This document shows positions 1 to 8,412 of a stretch of DNA of 28,903 nt, in pieces (positions within the stretch are counted from its first letter, which is position 1; each line of letters opens with the position of its first letter). Source of the DNA: CAWHNT01 sp963830775 (GTDB taxonomy: Bacteria > Pseudomonadota > Alphaproteobacteria > Geminicoccales > Geminicoccaceae); assembly GCA_963830775.1 (NCBI GenBank), contig CAWHNT010000040.1:1-28903 (forward strand), in the 5' to 3' direction. Position numbers and translations under genes: made by a program. Below the pieces are notes generated by a model. It worked only from the letters and a program-made list of their open reading frames with translations, did no database searches and had not been told where the DNA came from.

Positions 1-72
1 GGCACGGGCGGCGTGATGCTGCTGGCCAGGACCGCCGGAGGCACTTACATCGGGATCAGTTATCTGGAGTAG
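1..72 (+). CDS. C-terminal end of an unidentified protein (partial)
   Basis: An open frame enters from the left edge and stops at TAG 70-72, giving 23 residues ending TYIGISYLE. The codons fit the GC-rich style of the window. It ends 5 bases before the ATG of the antitoxin-like gene. Too little remains to name a family, and I assign no function. Confidence 0.35.
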   Translation, partial: GTGGVMLLARTAGGTYIGISYLE

Positions 73-77
73 CGGCA

Positions 78-316
78 ATGACCGTCCACCACGTGGAGGT
101 GCTCCTCGAGCCGAGCCAGCATCGCTTCCTGCTGGAAGAGTCCGCCGTCGCGGCGTGAGCACTTCCGATGTCATCCGGCAGATAGTCGATGATCGAATGG
201 TGAAGGCTGCAGGCGATGAGGACCCGCTGGAGGCTCTGATCGGGATTGCCGAAGGTAGGGGCGATGACGCTGCTCGGAACCATGACGCCATCCTTTATGG
301 TGACCCGCATCAGTGA
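78..316 (+). pseudogene. VapB-like ribbon-helix-helix antitoxin, frameshifted
   Basis: From ATG 78 the frame reads MTVHHVEVLLEPSQHRFLLE and hits TGA at 156. The adjacent frame takes over near 145-155 with STSDVIRQIVDDRMVKAAGD and ends NHDAILYGDPHQ at TGA 314-316. The joined product of about 78 residues has the layout of small CopG/RHH-type antitoxins: an N-terminal beta strand, a V(S)xSDxIR helix and a C-terminal tail ending near LYG. The stop overlaps the toxin ATG by one base, the usual toxin-antitoxin arrangement. Its expected role is to bind and neutralise the PIN toxin and autoregulate the pair. One indel breaks the gene; I cannot tell mutation from sequence error. The family call is by pattern, not alignment. 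Confidence 0.55.
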
Positions 317-398
317 TGGGCGTCTTCGTCGACACCAGTGCCTGGTACGCGCTGCTTGACCGTACAGACGCAGAACATCCAGCCATCGTTGATCAGCT
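316..398 (+). pseudogene. VapC-like PIN-domain toxin, N-terminal fragment cut by an IS
   Basis: ATG 316 opens MGVFVDTSAWYALLDRTD, matching the start of PIN-domain ribonucleases: a hydrophobic strand, then the first catalytic Asp in the VDTSAW motif. About 28 residues are present before the IS5-family left end at 399. The frame then runs on through IS sequence to TGA 472-474. The later acidic residues of the PIN active site are missing, so no active toxin can be made. I found no continuation of the toxin on the far side of the element, so the 3' part seems deleted rather than merely displaced. VapC enzymes cleave RNA such as tRNA; that is family knowledge. Confidence 0.7.
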
Positions 399-1575
399 GA
401 GACCTTTGCACGACCGCCAAGTTTCTGATTCAATGCTCGAAACGGCGCTGGGGTGGGGCGATGGCGCGGCGTGACTTGCGGCAACTTGGGCTGGCGGACA
501 GCATCGTGCGGCGGCGGGGCAAGAAGAGCGCGTGGCTGGAGCACCTGGACGCAGCACTCGACTGGCCAGCCTTGGAGACGATCGTCGCCGGCATCTACGC
601 CAGCCGGGAAGGCGGGCTCTCCTACCCGCTGCTGACCTACGTCAAGCTGCTGCTCTTACAGCAGTGGTACGGCCTGTCGGACGAAGGTCTGGAGGCGGCG
701 GTGGATGATCGCCTCTCGTTCCGGCGGTTTCGCCGGTATTCCGCTAGCCGAAGCTGTGCCGGACCACAGCTCGATCTGGCGCTTCCGCGAGCAGCTGGCG
801 CGGCGCGGCTTGGCGGAGAAGCTGCTGGCCGAGGTCAACCGGCAGCTGGACACACGTGGGCTGATCCTGCGCCGGGGCACGCTGATCGACGCCACCATCA
901 TCGGAGCCGCGGTGCGGCCGCCGGGCGGCGACGCGGGTGAGGTCGCGGCCCGCGATCCGCAGGCCGGGTGGACGAAGAAGAACGGCAGGAGCCGGTTCGG
1001 CTACAAGGCGCATGCGGCGGTCGACGAGGGCAGCGGCCTGGTCCGTGAGGCGGTGATGACGCCGGCCGACGTGCACGACAGCGTGCCGGCTGACGGCCTC
1101 GTCCGGGGCGACGAGCAGGCGGTGTACGCCGACAAGGCCTATGACGACGCAGCCCGGCGCAAGCGGCTCAAGGCCCAGGGCATCGAGCCGCGGATCATGT
1201 ACCAGGCACGGCGCAACCGGCCGCTCAGGCCCTGGCAGGTGGCGTTCAACAAGGCGGTGGCGCCGATCCGGGCGGGCGTCGAGCGGCTGTTCGCGACCAT
1301 GAAGCGGACTTATGGCTACCGCCGGGTGCGCTATCTCGGCCTGGCGCGCAACGATGTTCAGCTGCAGACGATGTGCGCCGCCATCAACCTGCGCCGGGCG
1401 CTCGCCCTCGGGCTGGCCTGAAGGAGGAGTCCGTCCGGTGCGAAGCAGGCAGGGCAAAATGGAGCGGCAACGATGAGCTGAGGGCTGGTTCGTGCATCAA
1501 CCCGCATTCGCGAGCGTCCGAAAGAGCCTCAGCCGCTGGCAGGCCGGCTACAGGGCGCTCTCACGTAAAGGTCTC
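399..1575 (+). mobile_element. IS5-family (IS5-group) insertion sequence, uncertain right end
   Basis: The left tip GAGACCTTTGCACGA starts at 399, 62 bases before the transposase start. Its reverse complement is split on the right: TCGTGCA lies at 1490-1496 and AAAGGTCTC at 1567-1575. The right end may therefore be truncated near 1496, or be at 1575 with about 71 bases inserted within the repeat. I see no matching target duplication. The element cuts the VapC-like gene. Confidence 0.6.
461..1421 (+). CDS. IS5-family DDE transposase, one frameshift
   Basis: The product is about 320 residues across two frames. The first part, from ATG 461, holds the N-terminal domain with LLLLQQWYGLSDEGLE and the DRLSFRRF motif. 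The frame changes near 715-735, and the rest carries PDHSSIWRFREQL, then the catalytic core. Visible catalytic landmarks are LIDATI (first Asp), VYADKAYDD (second Asp) and VERLFATMKRTYGYRRVRY (YREK-like region with Glu). The closing helix LGLARNDVQLQTMCAAINL is typical of the IS5 group. One frame change could be a programmed frameshift, used by some IS5 subgroups. No strong slippery heptamer is visible, and its resemblance to the many other indels here argues for error or decay. Confidence 0.88.
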
Positions 1576-1599
1576 ATCGAGAGCATAGTACGCCAGTCA

Positions 1600-1620
1600 C
1601 CGCCTCGTGGGCCGAGGCGG
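1600..1620. terminator. GC-rich perfect hairpin, possible transcription end
   Basis: CCGCCTCG (1600-1607) pairs perfectly with CGAGGCGG (1613-1620) around a 5-base loop. It lies about 90 bases beyond the stop of the leftward DUF305 gene, where a terminator for the copper operon would be expected. No T-run follows on either strand, so it is only terminator-like. Confidence 0.3.
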
Positions 1621-1710
1621 ACATCACGCGCCCGCCCCGACTACCAATAGTGCCCAGTAAAGCTTGGTGAGCACTTCCAGACCAGTATCAGTCCTTGGCC
1701 GGCCAGGCAC

Positions 1711-2123
1711 CTACTGCGGGTGCTTGACGAGCCAGTCCTTCAGCTGGCGATCTCGCGCTCCTGATCCTCGATGATCTTCTGCGCCATCTGCCGGAGCTGT
1801 GGTCCTTGCCAGCCTCAAGCTCAATGCGGGCCATCTCGATGGCACCCTGGTGGTGCGGGATCATCATCTGCGCGAAGTCGACGTCGGGATTACCCGACAT
1901 GCCGCCGCTCATGCTCTGCTGCATGCGCTCCATGGCCGACTGCATCGCTCCGCCGTGCATGCCCATCATGCCGGCGCCGCTGCCATGCTGGGCCTCTTGT
2001 TGCTCCTGCTCCTGCGGCTGGCCCGAGTGCTGGTGCTGGTCCTGCTGGGCCAGCGCCGGAGAAGCCGCGACCGCGAGCAGAAGGGCTGGCTGACAGCAGG
2101 AAACGAGTGACGAACGATCTCAT
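1711..2123 (-). CDS. DUF305 secreted copper-associated protein, frameshifted
   Basis: ATG at 2123 starts MRSFVTRFLLSA. After a frame change near 2085-2095 a secretory signal with AVAASPALA continues into a Gln/His-rich linker, QQDQHQHSG. A Met-rich stretch MMGMHGGAMQSAMERMQQ follows, then the DUF305 core, VDFAQMMIPHHQGAIEMA. A second frame change near 1800 is needed to reach the family-typical end WLVKHPQ at 1711-1713. DUF305 proteins are small, mostly helical exported proteins often found beside copper-resistance genes; the HH and Met residues could bind copper, which is inference. It is the last gene of the leftward group and has an intact paralogue at 10946-11560. Confidence 0.82.
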
Positions 2124-2220
2124 GGCTCTCCAAGGAAAGGGTCGGGAAGGAGGGCGCGGCACCCCCTTGCCGGGCGAGGTCACGTAGCTGCGGCCCCCAT
2201 CGACCGGCAGCTGCGGGACC

Positions 2221-2727
2221 TCAGCTCGTCTTGGCCTTCTTGCCCTTCTCGAGCTTCGCCTTGTGGACCATGCCGGCGTCGTAGTGGCCGGGCATCTGGC
2301 AGGCGAAGACGATGTCGCCCTGGATCGGCTTGCTGAACTTCCAGATCAGCTCCTTCGTCTCGCCCGGCTGGAGCATACGACGCTCGGGTCGCCCTCGTGC
2401 TGCATCTCCGGGTTCTTGGCCATGAGCTTGGCGTGCGCCCGCTGCGAGGCGGTGTCGCCGATCGAGAACTCGTGCTGGACCCTGGCCCTTGTTGGTGACG
2501 ACGAACTTGATCATCTCGCCCTGCCGGATCGGGCCGAGCGTCCATGACGAACCGCATCCCGTCGCGGTCATCGGCGGTCACCTCGACGGTGCGGGTGACC
2601 TCGCTCGCCTTCCCGGGCTCGCCGAAGCTGTACTTCTTGCCCTTGCGGGCGGCGTCGGCCAGGGCCGCGCCGCTCGACGAGCATGGCCGCAAGGGCGGCC
2701 GGCAGCATGATGCCGATCGTTGCGCAT
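2221..2727 (-). CDS. Periplasmic cupredoxin-like copper-binding protein, frameshifted
   Basis: ATG 2727 follows a strong ribosome site (AAAGGAGAG). A signal peptide, IGIMLPAALAAMLV, then AALA, leads to a domain starting KGKKYSFGEPGKASEV. Type-1 copper ligands are visible: His in VQHEFSIGD, then Cys, His and Met in FACQMPGHYDAGM (C-x4-H-x4-M), the plastocyanin/azurin-style loop. The tail is Lys-rich (EKGKKAKTS). Frame changes lie in the signal region and around 2390-2500. The stop is 97 bases upstream of the DUF305 start, and the gene starts 25 bases after the oxidase stop, so it is part of one operon. Probable role: copper shuttle or electron partner to the oxidase in the periplasm. Confidence 0.83.
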
Positions 2728-2752
2728 CGTTCTCTCCTTTGCTTTGGGAAGC

Positions 2753-4074
2753 TCAGGCGGTGCGCCGGCCGGTCTCGTCGACCTTGTAGGCGACCGTGCC
2801 CTCGGGGTGCTCGAACCAGCCGGGGTCGCTGTAGTCGCCGGGCGCGACGTCCTCGCGGACCTTCACGGACCGTGAACATCCCGCCCATCTCGATCGGGCC
2901 GAACGGCCCTCGCCTGCCATCATCGGGCAGCGTGTTCTCGGGCGGGGTCATGCCGTGGGCGGCCATGTCCTGCATCTCGGCCATGCCGGCCTCGCCCATC
3001 GGCATGTACATGTAGTCGGGCAGGAGCTTGGTGATCCGCTTGGTGGCCACGCCCTGCCGCACGCCCACCATGTTGGCGATCTCGTGGCCCATCGGGCCCA
3101 TGGTGTGGTGCGACTTGTGGCAGTGGAACGCCCAGTCGCCCTCCGCGTCGGCCACGAACTCGATCGCCCGCATCTGCCCGACCGCCACGTCGACCGTGAC
3201 CTCGGGCCACTGCGCGCTCTCCGGCACCCAGCCGCCGTCGGTGCCGGTGACCCGGAAGTCGTAGCCATGCAGGTGGATCGGGTGGTTGGTCATGGTCAGG
3301 TTGCCGATCCGGATGCGCACCCGGTCGCCCTTCCTGACCACCAAGGGGTCGATGCCCGGGAACACCCGGCTGTTCCAGGCCCAGGTGTTGAACTCGAGCA
3401 TGACGGAGGTGTCCGGCACGTAGGTGCCGGGCTTGACCTCGTAGTTGGCCATCAGGAAGCCGAAGTCGCGGTCGACCCGGCGCAACGCGGGGTCCTTCGG
3501 GTGCACGATGAAGAGGCCCATCATGCCGAGCCCCATCTGCACCATCTCGTCGGCGTGCGGGTGGTACATGAAGGTCCCGCTCTTCCGGAGCGGAACTCGT
3601 AGGCGAAGGTCTCGCCCGGCTGGATCTGCGGCTGGCTGAAGGCCCCCGACCCCGTCCATCCCGCTGGGCAGCAGGATGCCGTGCCAGTGGATGGTGGTGT
3701 GCTCGGGCAGCTTGTTGGTGACGAAGATGCCGGACCTTGTCGCCCTCGATCGCCTCGATCGTGGGGCCCGGCGAGCTGCCGTTGTAGCCCCACAGGTGCG
3801 CGGTCGAGCCGGGCGCGAGCTCGCGCTCGACCGGCTCGGCGACAAGGTGGAACTCCTTTACGTCGCCGTTCATCCGCCACGGCAGCGAGCCGCCGTTGAG
3901 GGTCACGAACCCGGTGCGCCCGCCGAGCTGCTTTCTCGGCAGCGGGTCGCGGGTGGCAGGGTCGGTGAAGCGCTCCGGCTCGCCCAAGGCGCGGGCCTGG
4001 CCTGCGGAGACGCGGGTCAGGGCGGCGCCGGCGGCGAGCGTCACGCCGGCCGCGAAGGCACGTCGGCTCAGCAT
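2753..4074 (-). CDS. Tat-exported multicopper oxidase (CueO/CopA type), frameshifted
   Basis: The product is about 440 residues. MLSRRAFAAGVTLAAG is a twin-arginine signal (SRRAF). All four copper-site motifs are readable: TTIHWHGIL, MYHPHADEM, NHPIHLHGYDF and FHCHKSHHTMGPM. Together these supply the type 1, 2 and 3 copper ligands, so the protein should oxidise Cu(I), or phenolic substrates, using O2 in the periplasm. A Met-rich stretch, YMYMPMGEAGMAEMQDMA, near the C-terminus resembles copper-binding methionine regions of such enzymes. Frame changes occur near 3735, 3590-3650 and 2870, and the natural end VDETGRRTA stops at 2753. It begins 10 bases after the TolC stop, so translation is probably coupled. 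It could equally be named CopA; orthology is not settled. Confidence 0.9.
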
Positions 4075-4084
4075 CGCTCGGTCC

Positions 4085-5112
4085 TCACTCGGTTGCAGGG
4101 GTGGCCGCGGCGGCGGCCGTGGTCGTGGCGAGGGGTCTCGGGCAGGCGCCCGCCCAGGAGCTGGGTCAGCTCGGCGTGGGCGACCCAGAACTCGGCGAGG
4201 GTCTCGACGTATTCCCGGCCGGCCTCGATCTGCTCGCGGGTGGCGTCGAGGAGCTCGTACACGTCCTCGAGCATCGCGTTGTAGTTGAGCTGCATCTCCC
4301 CGAGCGCCACTTCGGTCAGCGGCACGACCGTGTCGCGCTGGTGCTTGGCGATGTCGTAGGCGGTGAGCATCCGGTGGTAGGCCTCGCGCACCTCCGAGCG
4401 CAGCGTCGCCCCGGCCTCGAACTGCGCCGGGTCGGCCCGGCCGGCGTAGGCGGCGACGCTGTGGGTGGCGGCGTAGGCCTCGACGTCGCCGAGCTCCGGC
4501 CGCTGTGGCCGGCAGATCCGGCAGCCGGTCCGGCAAGGCCCAGGCGGTCTGCGGTCCCCAGAGCTTCAGCAGCCGGTTGAGGGCCTCGCGCTTGGCGACC
4601 GCGTCGCGCTTCGCCTCTGCCGCAGCCTTGAAGGTCTCGGCGTAGGCGAGGTGCTGGCGGGCTTGGTCGAGGCGGCTTGTGGTGCCGGAGCGGTACTGCT
4701 CGTTGGCGAGCTCGGCCGCCGCCTTCTCGGCCTCGAGCGTCTGGTCGAACATGGCGGCGAGCTGGGCCGCGGCGACCGCCTCGTAGTAGGCGGTCCGCGC
4801 GTCGCGTGGCGGTGTCGAGATGGTCTCGGCGGTGCCGAGATACTCCTCGCCGAACTCGATCCGCCAGCGCGGGTCCGTCGAGCGGGAGACGAGCTCGCCC
4901 AGCATCTTCCACTCGGCCGGGCGGCGTCCTCCGCGCTCCCTGCCCGCTCCGCGACGTCGCGCGACAAAGGATGGCCGCTGCGCCCAGTGCTCGAGCATCA
5001 GGTCCTGCACGCCGTTGTCCTGAAGGAGCGCCACCTCGACGGCGGCCGCCTCGGTCATCGGCGCCTTGGCGAGCTCCATGATTTGGTCTGCGGACCGTTT
5101 CACGATAGGCAC
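4085..5112 (-). CDS. TolC/CusC-family outer-membrane efflux protein, 5' end displaced by IS
   Basis: The readable frame begins GTG 5112 (VPIVKRSADQIMELAKAP), immediately beside the IS701 insertion, and ends LATTTAAAAATPATE at TGA 4085. The long-helix repeats of the outer-membrane factor fold are clear: EQYRSGTTSRLDQARQHLA and AEAKRDAVAKREALNRLLKL in the first half, LTEVALGEMQLNYNAMLEDV and YVETLAEFWVAHAELTQLL in the second. Frame changes lie near 4930, 4500 and 4115. No signal peptide or lipobox is left on this side of the IS. The likely missing N-terminus is the lipoprotein fragment at 6591-6774. Expected role: outer-membrane channel for copper export. Without its export signal the gene is probably inactive, if the split is real. 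Confidence 0.82.
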
Positions 5113-5116
5113 TTAA

Positions 5117-6590
5117 TCTTACTGTGTTAGAAACACACCCCATCTAAGGGGCATGAGCGATCCGATCACGCCCAGTGAACAACGCCTGCAGGAATACCTC
5201 TCCCGTCTGACGGCGGTTCTGGGCCATGCCGACCGCAAGGTGCGGCTCGTCGGCTATTGCACGGGCCTGCTGCTGCCCGGCGAGCGCAAGAGCGTCGAGC
5301 CGATGGCGGCGCGTCTCGAGCCAGCCCAGGTGCCCAGCCTGCACCAGGCCCTGCACCACTTCGTCGCCACCGCGGCGTGGAGCGATGCGGCGGCGCTCGC
5401 CGCCGTCCGCGAGCAGGTGCTGCCGGTTCTCACCCGGCATGACCCGATCACCGCCTGGATCATCGACGATACCAGCTTTCCCAAGAAGGGGACGCACTCG
5501 GTCGGCGTGGCGCGCCAATATTGCGGCCAGTTGGGCAAGCAGGAGAACTGCCAGGTCGCCGTGTCGTTGTCGATCGCGAACGCTTGGGCCAGCCTGCCGA
5601 TCGCGTTCGAGCTTTACCTGCCCGAAGACTGGGCCGGCGATCCGGCTCGCCGGACCAAGGCAGGGGTGCCCGACGGAGCTCGGCTTCCGCACCAAGCCAG
5701 AGATTGCCCTGATGCATATCGTCGCGCGCTGGAGGACGGCGTGCCACCCGGCGTCATCCTGGGTGACGCGGGCTACGGCATCGACACCGGCTTCCGCACC
5801 GCCTTGAGCGAGCTGGCCCTGGTCTACGTGCTGGGGGTGCAAGTCCAGCCTCGGCATCTGGCCCCCGGGCTGCGGCCCGCTGCCGCCCAAGCCATGGTCC
5901 GGCAAGGGACGGCCACCCAAGCTGTGGCGCCGGGATGCCGAGCACCAGCCGGTGACCGCCAAGGATTCCGCCCTCACCCTGCCGCCGAGCGCCTGGCAGA
6001 CGGTGAGCTGGCGGGAAGGCAGAAGCGGCGAGCTGGAGGGGCGCTTTGCTGCCGTGCGGGTGCGGCCGTCGCACCGCGACTACTGGCGGGCCGAGCCGCA
6101 CGCCGAGGAATGGCTGCTGATCGAGTGGCCGGAAGGAAAGAAGGAGCCGAGCAAGTACTGGCTGTCGACCCTGCCGGCGACGACCGCCCTGGTCGACCTG
6201 GTCGGCACCGCCAAGATGCGCTGGCGGATCGAACGGGACTACCAGGAGCTCAAGCAGGAACTGGGCCTCGACCACTTTGAGGGGCGGGGTTGGCGCGGCT
6301 TCCATCATCACGCCACCTTGTGCATCGCGGCTTATGGCTTCCTCGTTCGCGAGCGGAGCCTTTTTCCCCCTCAAGACCGTTTCCGTGGCCAAGCGCCTGC
6401 GTTACCCACCGGTTGGCGGCCGCGCGGGCATTCCGCTGCGACCGGAGCGTCATGAGCCGTTCTCAATCGCCTCGGTGCGCCGCCGTCTCACGATCGCCTT
6501 GGCTCGCCGCCTGCCACGCTGCCCTTGTTGTCAGCGGTCCTCCAGAGCGACCGCACCAATGCCATCCGTGCTGCTTATGACACAGTAAGA
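5117..6590 (+). mobile_element. IS701-family insertion sequence (1,474 bp)
   Basis: The ends are inverted: TCTTACTGTGT at 5117 and ACACAGTAAGA ending 6590, with partial matching further in. Flanks TTAA (5113-5116) and TTAC (6591-6594) look like a 4-base target duplication with one mismatch, close to the YTAR preference of IS701. One transposase gene fills the element. Confidence 0.85.
5153..6588 (+). CDS. IS701-family DDE transposase, frameshifted
   Basis: ATG 5153 starts MSDPITPSEQRLQEYLSRL. Catalytic landmarks are AWIIDDTSFPKKGTHSVG (first Asp), GVILGDAGYGIDTGF (second Asp) and YQELKQELGLDHFEGRGWRG (Glu helix), followed by FHHHATLCIAAYGFL. The protein ends in the family-typical IRPERH-like block, read here as PLRPERHEPFSIASVRRRL, then LPRCPCCQR, and stops at 6588. 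Its expected length is about 478 residues, normal for the family. Frame changes near 5680, 5720, 5855 and 6345 break it, so this copy is either dead or mis-sequenced. It lies antiparallel to the copper operon it interrupts. Confidence 0.88.
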
Positions 6591-6774
6591 TTACTGGCCG
6601 GACATAGTTGTAGCCGCGGTACTGTGTGCGCTGGGCGACCTCGGCCGTGCCCGGCATGCGCACCGGATCGTAGGCATCGCTGCCGTACCGTGCAGCGGCG
6701 CACCCGCCGAGCACCGCCATTGCCGCGACGGTAATACCCAGCCGCAGGCCGGCGATCATGGAAGGGACGGTCAT
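6591..6774 (-). pseudogene. Lipoprotein N-terminal fragment, probably the start of the TolC-type gene
   Basis: ATG 6774 (or GTG 6783) gives MTVPSMIAGLRLGITVAAMA followed by the lipobox VLGGC, so the mature end would be a lipidated Cys. About 40 further residues (ARYGSDAYDPVRMPG, then YRGYNYVRPV) run without a stop straight into the IS701 right end. Lipoprotein signals are normal for CusC-type channels, and the TolC remnant on the other side lacks one, so I infer one gene cut in two. Caution: rejoining over the 4-base duplication does not restore a single open frame. The fragment could instead be a separate small lipoprotein gene. Its ATG lies 6 bases after the upstream stop. Confidence 0.6.
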
Positions 6775-6779
6775 GGCCC

Positions 6780-7094
6780 TCACTCCGTCGGGGCATGGAC
6801 GGCGCCATGGCCGCCGGGAGTGTGGTTCATTCCATCGTGGTCGGCCGGCACTTGCGCTGCCGGGCCCTGGTCGTCGCCAACTGACGGTTCTTCTGTGGCG
6901 CCGGCGAAGGACGGGGCGGGTGCCTCGCGGTCGAGCAGCGGGATGTGGCCGTCGAAGGCCGGCACTGTCGTCACGACACCCGCGGCAGCGGAAGGGTCGA
7001 GAGGATTCCTGGCTTCAGCCGCCCAGGATGAGGCGCCAGCCAGGATGCCCCCGGTGAGCAGGAGCCCGGCCGCGAGCGGGAGTTGATCGAGCAT
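6780..7094 (-). CDS. Small exported protein with His/Met-rich tail, first gene of the copper-oxidase group
   Basis: ATG 7094 gives MLDQLPLAAGLLLTGGILAG, then ASSWAAEA, a clear export signal; a GTG at 7103 is possible but less likely. The mature part is about 80 residues, low in complexity, and starts ARNPLDPSAAAGVV. It ends in a likely metal-binding tail, ADHDGMNHTPGGHGAVHAP. No enzyme domain is visible. Its stop at 6780 lies 6 bases before the lipoprotein ATG, so the two are co-transcribed. Small NPxDPxA-starting exported proteins commonly precede TolC/multicopper-oxidase sets in my experience of such clusters; copper binding is inferred from residues only. Its frame is intact. Confidence 0.65.
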   Translation of the reverse strand: MLDQLPLAAGLLLTGGILAGASSWAAEARNPLDPSAAAGVVTTVPAFDGHIPLLDREAPAPSFAGATEEPSVGDDQGPAAQVPADHDGMNHTPGGHGAVHAPTE

Positions 7095-7162
7095 CCGATC
7101 CACCCATCAGATCGATGGTGACCGGCGATCCAGCCTCGGCCAGACCGCCGCCAAGACGCGCG

Positions 7163-7200
7163 GGCTGGCGTCGTCCCTGACACCAGGACGACGTCCAGCC
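7163..7200. repeat. Long inverted repeat (14-bp stem, one bulge)
   Basis: GGCTGGCGTCGTCC (7163-7176) pairs with GGACGACGTCCAGCC (7186-7200) around a 9-base loop, with one bulged base. It sits between two leftward genes (stop 7230, start 7094). No T-run follows, so it may be an attenuator, a processing hairpin or an operator. Confidence 0.45.
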
Positions 7201-7229
7201 AACCAGCCCATTGCCGGGCCGGCCTCAGG

Positions 7230-7621
7230 TCAGCTGAATAAGGGTGGCCGGTAGATTCCGAAGACGAGCAGCCTCGCTTCCGGCAGCGCTGAGCGCAGGG
7301 GACGGGGCAGCTCGGGTATGAAGGACGGCGCCGCTGCGGGCTCCGCCGCAGGCAGGAAGCTCACGACCACATGACAGCAGCCGTGCGCGGCCGGAAGCGG
7401 AAGCTCGATCGGCAGGTCGCCCAAGCGGGATTCTTCATCCTCGACCAGGACGACGCCCGTTTCCGCATCCGCGTGACCGGTGCAATCGGATAGTGACCAT
7501 GCCCCACCGGCATGGCGGTCTTCATTGCTCCGGGCGGGCATGGCAGCTCGTGTGCTTGGGCAGCCGGCGTGCCGGCAAGCCAAGCAATGAGGAGCAGCAC
7601 CGGAACCAGGAATGCGCGCAT
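7230..7621 (-). CDS. Small secreted Cys/His-containing protein of unknown function, frameshifted
   Basis: ATG 7621 starts MRAFLVPVLLLIAWLAGTPA with cleavage after AQA, and mature HELPCPPGAMKTAMPVGHG. A frame change near 7490 joins SDCTGHADAETGVVLVEDEE, then AAHGCCHVVVSFLPAAEPAA, and the end LLVFGIYRPPLFS at 7230. The product is about 130 residues. Cys, His and Met residues, including a GCCH cluster, suggest metal binding, but I recognise no family with confidence; DUF2946-like exported proteins have a similar build. It points the same way as the oxidase group but is separated from it by 136 bases and a hairpin, so it may be its own unit. Confidence 0.6.
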
Positions 7622-7956
7622 GGTCGGTCGTAATGCAGACCGCCGGGCTTGAAAGTCAAGCACTGGCCGAATGAGAAGTGCTTGGCCGCAACTCGACGCC
7701 CCGCCCTGCGCTACGACGTTATGGGCCGGAGCGCCACAGACAGACGGGAGTGGAGGCGGCCATGCTGAACCATGACCTGTCGCGCCGGCACGGTGAGCAG
7801 ATCCTGCACGCTTTGGTTCGGTAGGAGCACCGTCGGATGGGCGCCAAGGCCCGCCTCAGCAGCTCTGGGGCCGGCCCACGTGCATCGGCTTTGATCCAGA
7901 TCAAAGCGCTGGGAGCCGCCGTGGGGCAGCATGGCTGGTGCTTGAAGGACGAGGTC
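7622..7956. other. Intergenic divergent region with palindromes and an FNR-type box
   Basis: This 335-base spacer separates leftward and rightward copper genes. Besides the FNR-type box it has the short palindrome GCTTGAAAGTCAAGC (7647-7661) and an inverted pair CAAGCACT (7657-7664) / AGTGCTTG (7677-7684), possible operators upstream of the leftward gene. I see no convincing gene; short frames lack coding-like codon bias. Confidence 0.4.
7891..7904. promoter_or_regulatory. Perfect FNR/Anr-type binding site
   Basis: TTGATCCAGATCAA matches the FNR-family consensus TTGAT-N4-ATCAA at all ten defined bases, extended by one more pair (C/T-flanked TTTGATC..GATCAAA). Its centre is 59 bases before the ATG at 7957, compatible with activation of the rightward genes in low oxygen. 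The regulator itself is not in the window. Confidence 0.65.
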
Positions 7957-8336
7957 ATGATCATCGAGGCCTCAGAGACGACCGGAACCGTGATCTCTCT
8001 TCGGGGGCTTTCCGCCACCTCGTGATGGCCGCCTGCGTGCTCGCGCTGGTCCTGCTTGGCCTCGCCACGCCGGGCCATGAGCACGCCACTGCTTTCTCCG
8101 GCCCGCTGTCAGCGTCAGCAGCGGACCACCACGATGGCGATTGCTCGGGGCCGGCGCACGTCTCGATCCCGGGCCACTGCATGAGCGCTCATGCCGACGC
8201 GTGCTGCTCGCTTGCAGCCGCGGCCCTTACGCTCCCGGCCGCAGGGGCCGGGCTCCGTGCCGAACCGCCGCTGGCCGGTCGGGTTCCGCTTCCGCGTGGC
8301 CCTTCGCCCCGACCGCCCAAGTCTCTCGTCGCGTAG
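7957..8336 (+). CDS. Secreted Cys/His-rich small protein, probable metal binder
   Basis: ATG 7957 follows AAGGACGAGG, a good ribosome site, and reads MIIEASETTGTVISLRGLSA before a frame change near 8015. The next frame carries a signal segment, VMAACVLALVLLGLATPGHE, and a mature part with DHHDGDCSGPAH, then PGHCMSAHADACCSLAAAAL and a Pro/Arg-rich end, PRGPSPRPPKSLVA. If there is no indel, the start would be ATG 8025. The CxxxxHxxxCC pattern suggests metal coordination. It resembles the exported Cys/His-rich (DUF2946-like) proteins seen near copper genes, but I cannot assign a family firmly. It is first in the rightward group, downstream of the FNR-type box. Confidence 0.6.
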
Positions 8337-8412
8337 TCCCTGCCGTTTTCCGGCGGCGCCCGCCCGAGTCGGCCGTCACCCGAGCGTGTGGCCCTGCGAC
8401 GAGGATGTTGTC

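Noticed and set aside
461..1421. Programmed ribosomal frameshift in the IS5 transposase
   Set aside because: No convincing slippery sequence or stimulatory structure, and identical-looking breaks occur in unrelated genes nearby.
2920..5112. Single 730-codon minus-strand frame as one fusion protein of TolC and oxidase
   Set aside because: Its first part is TolC-type and its later part a wrong-frame reading of the oxidase; the genes have separate signals and stops in the frames given.
7629..7659. TTGACT and ATTACG with a 19-base spacer as a MerR/CueR-type promoter for the leftward gene
   Set aside because: No matching dyad sits in the spacer and the -10 is too close to the ATG at 7621.
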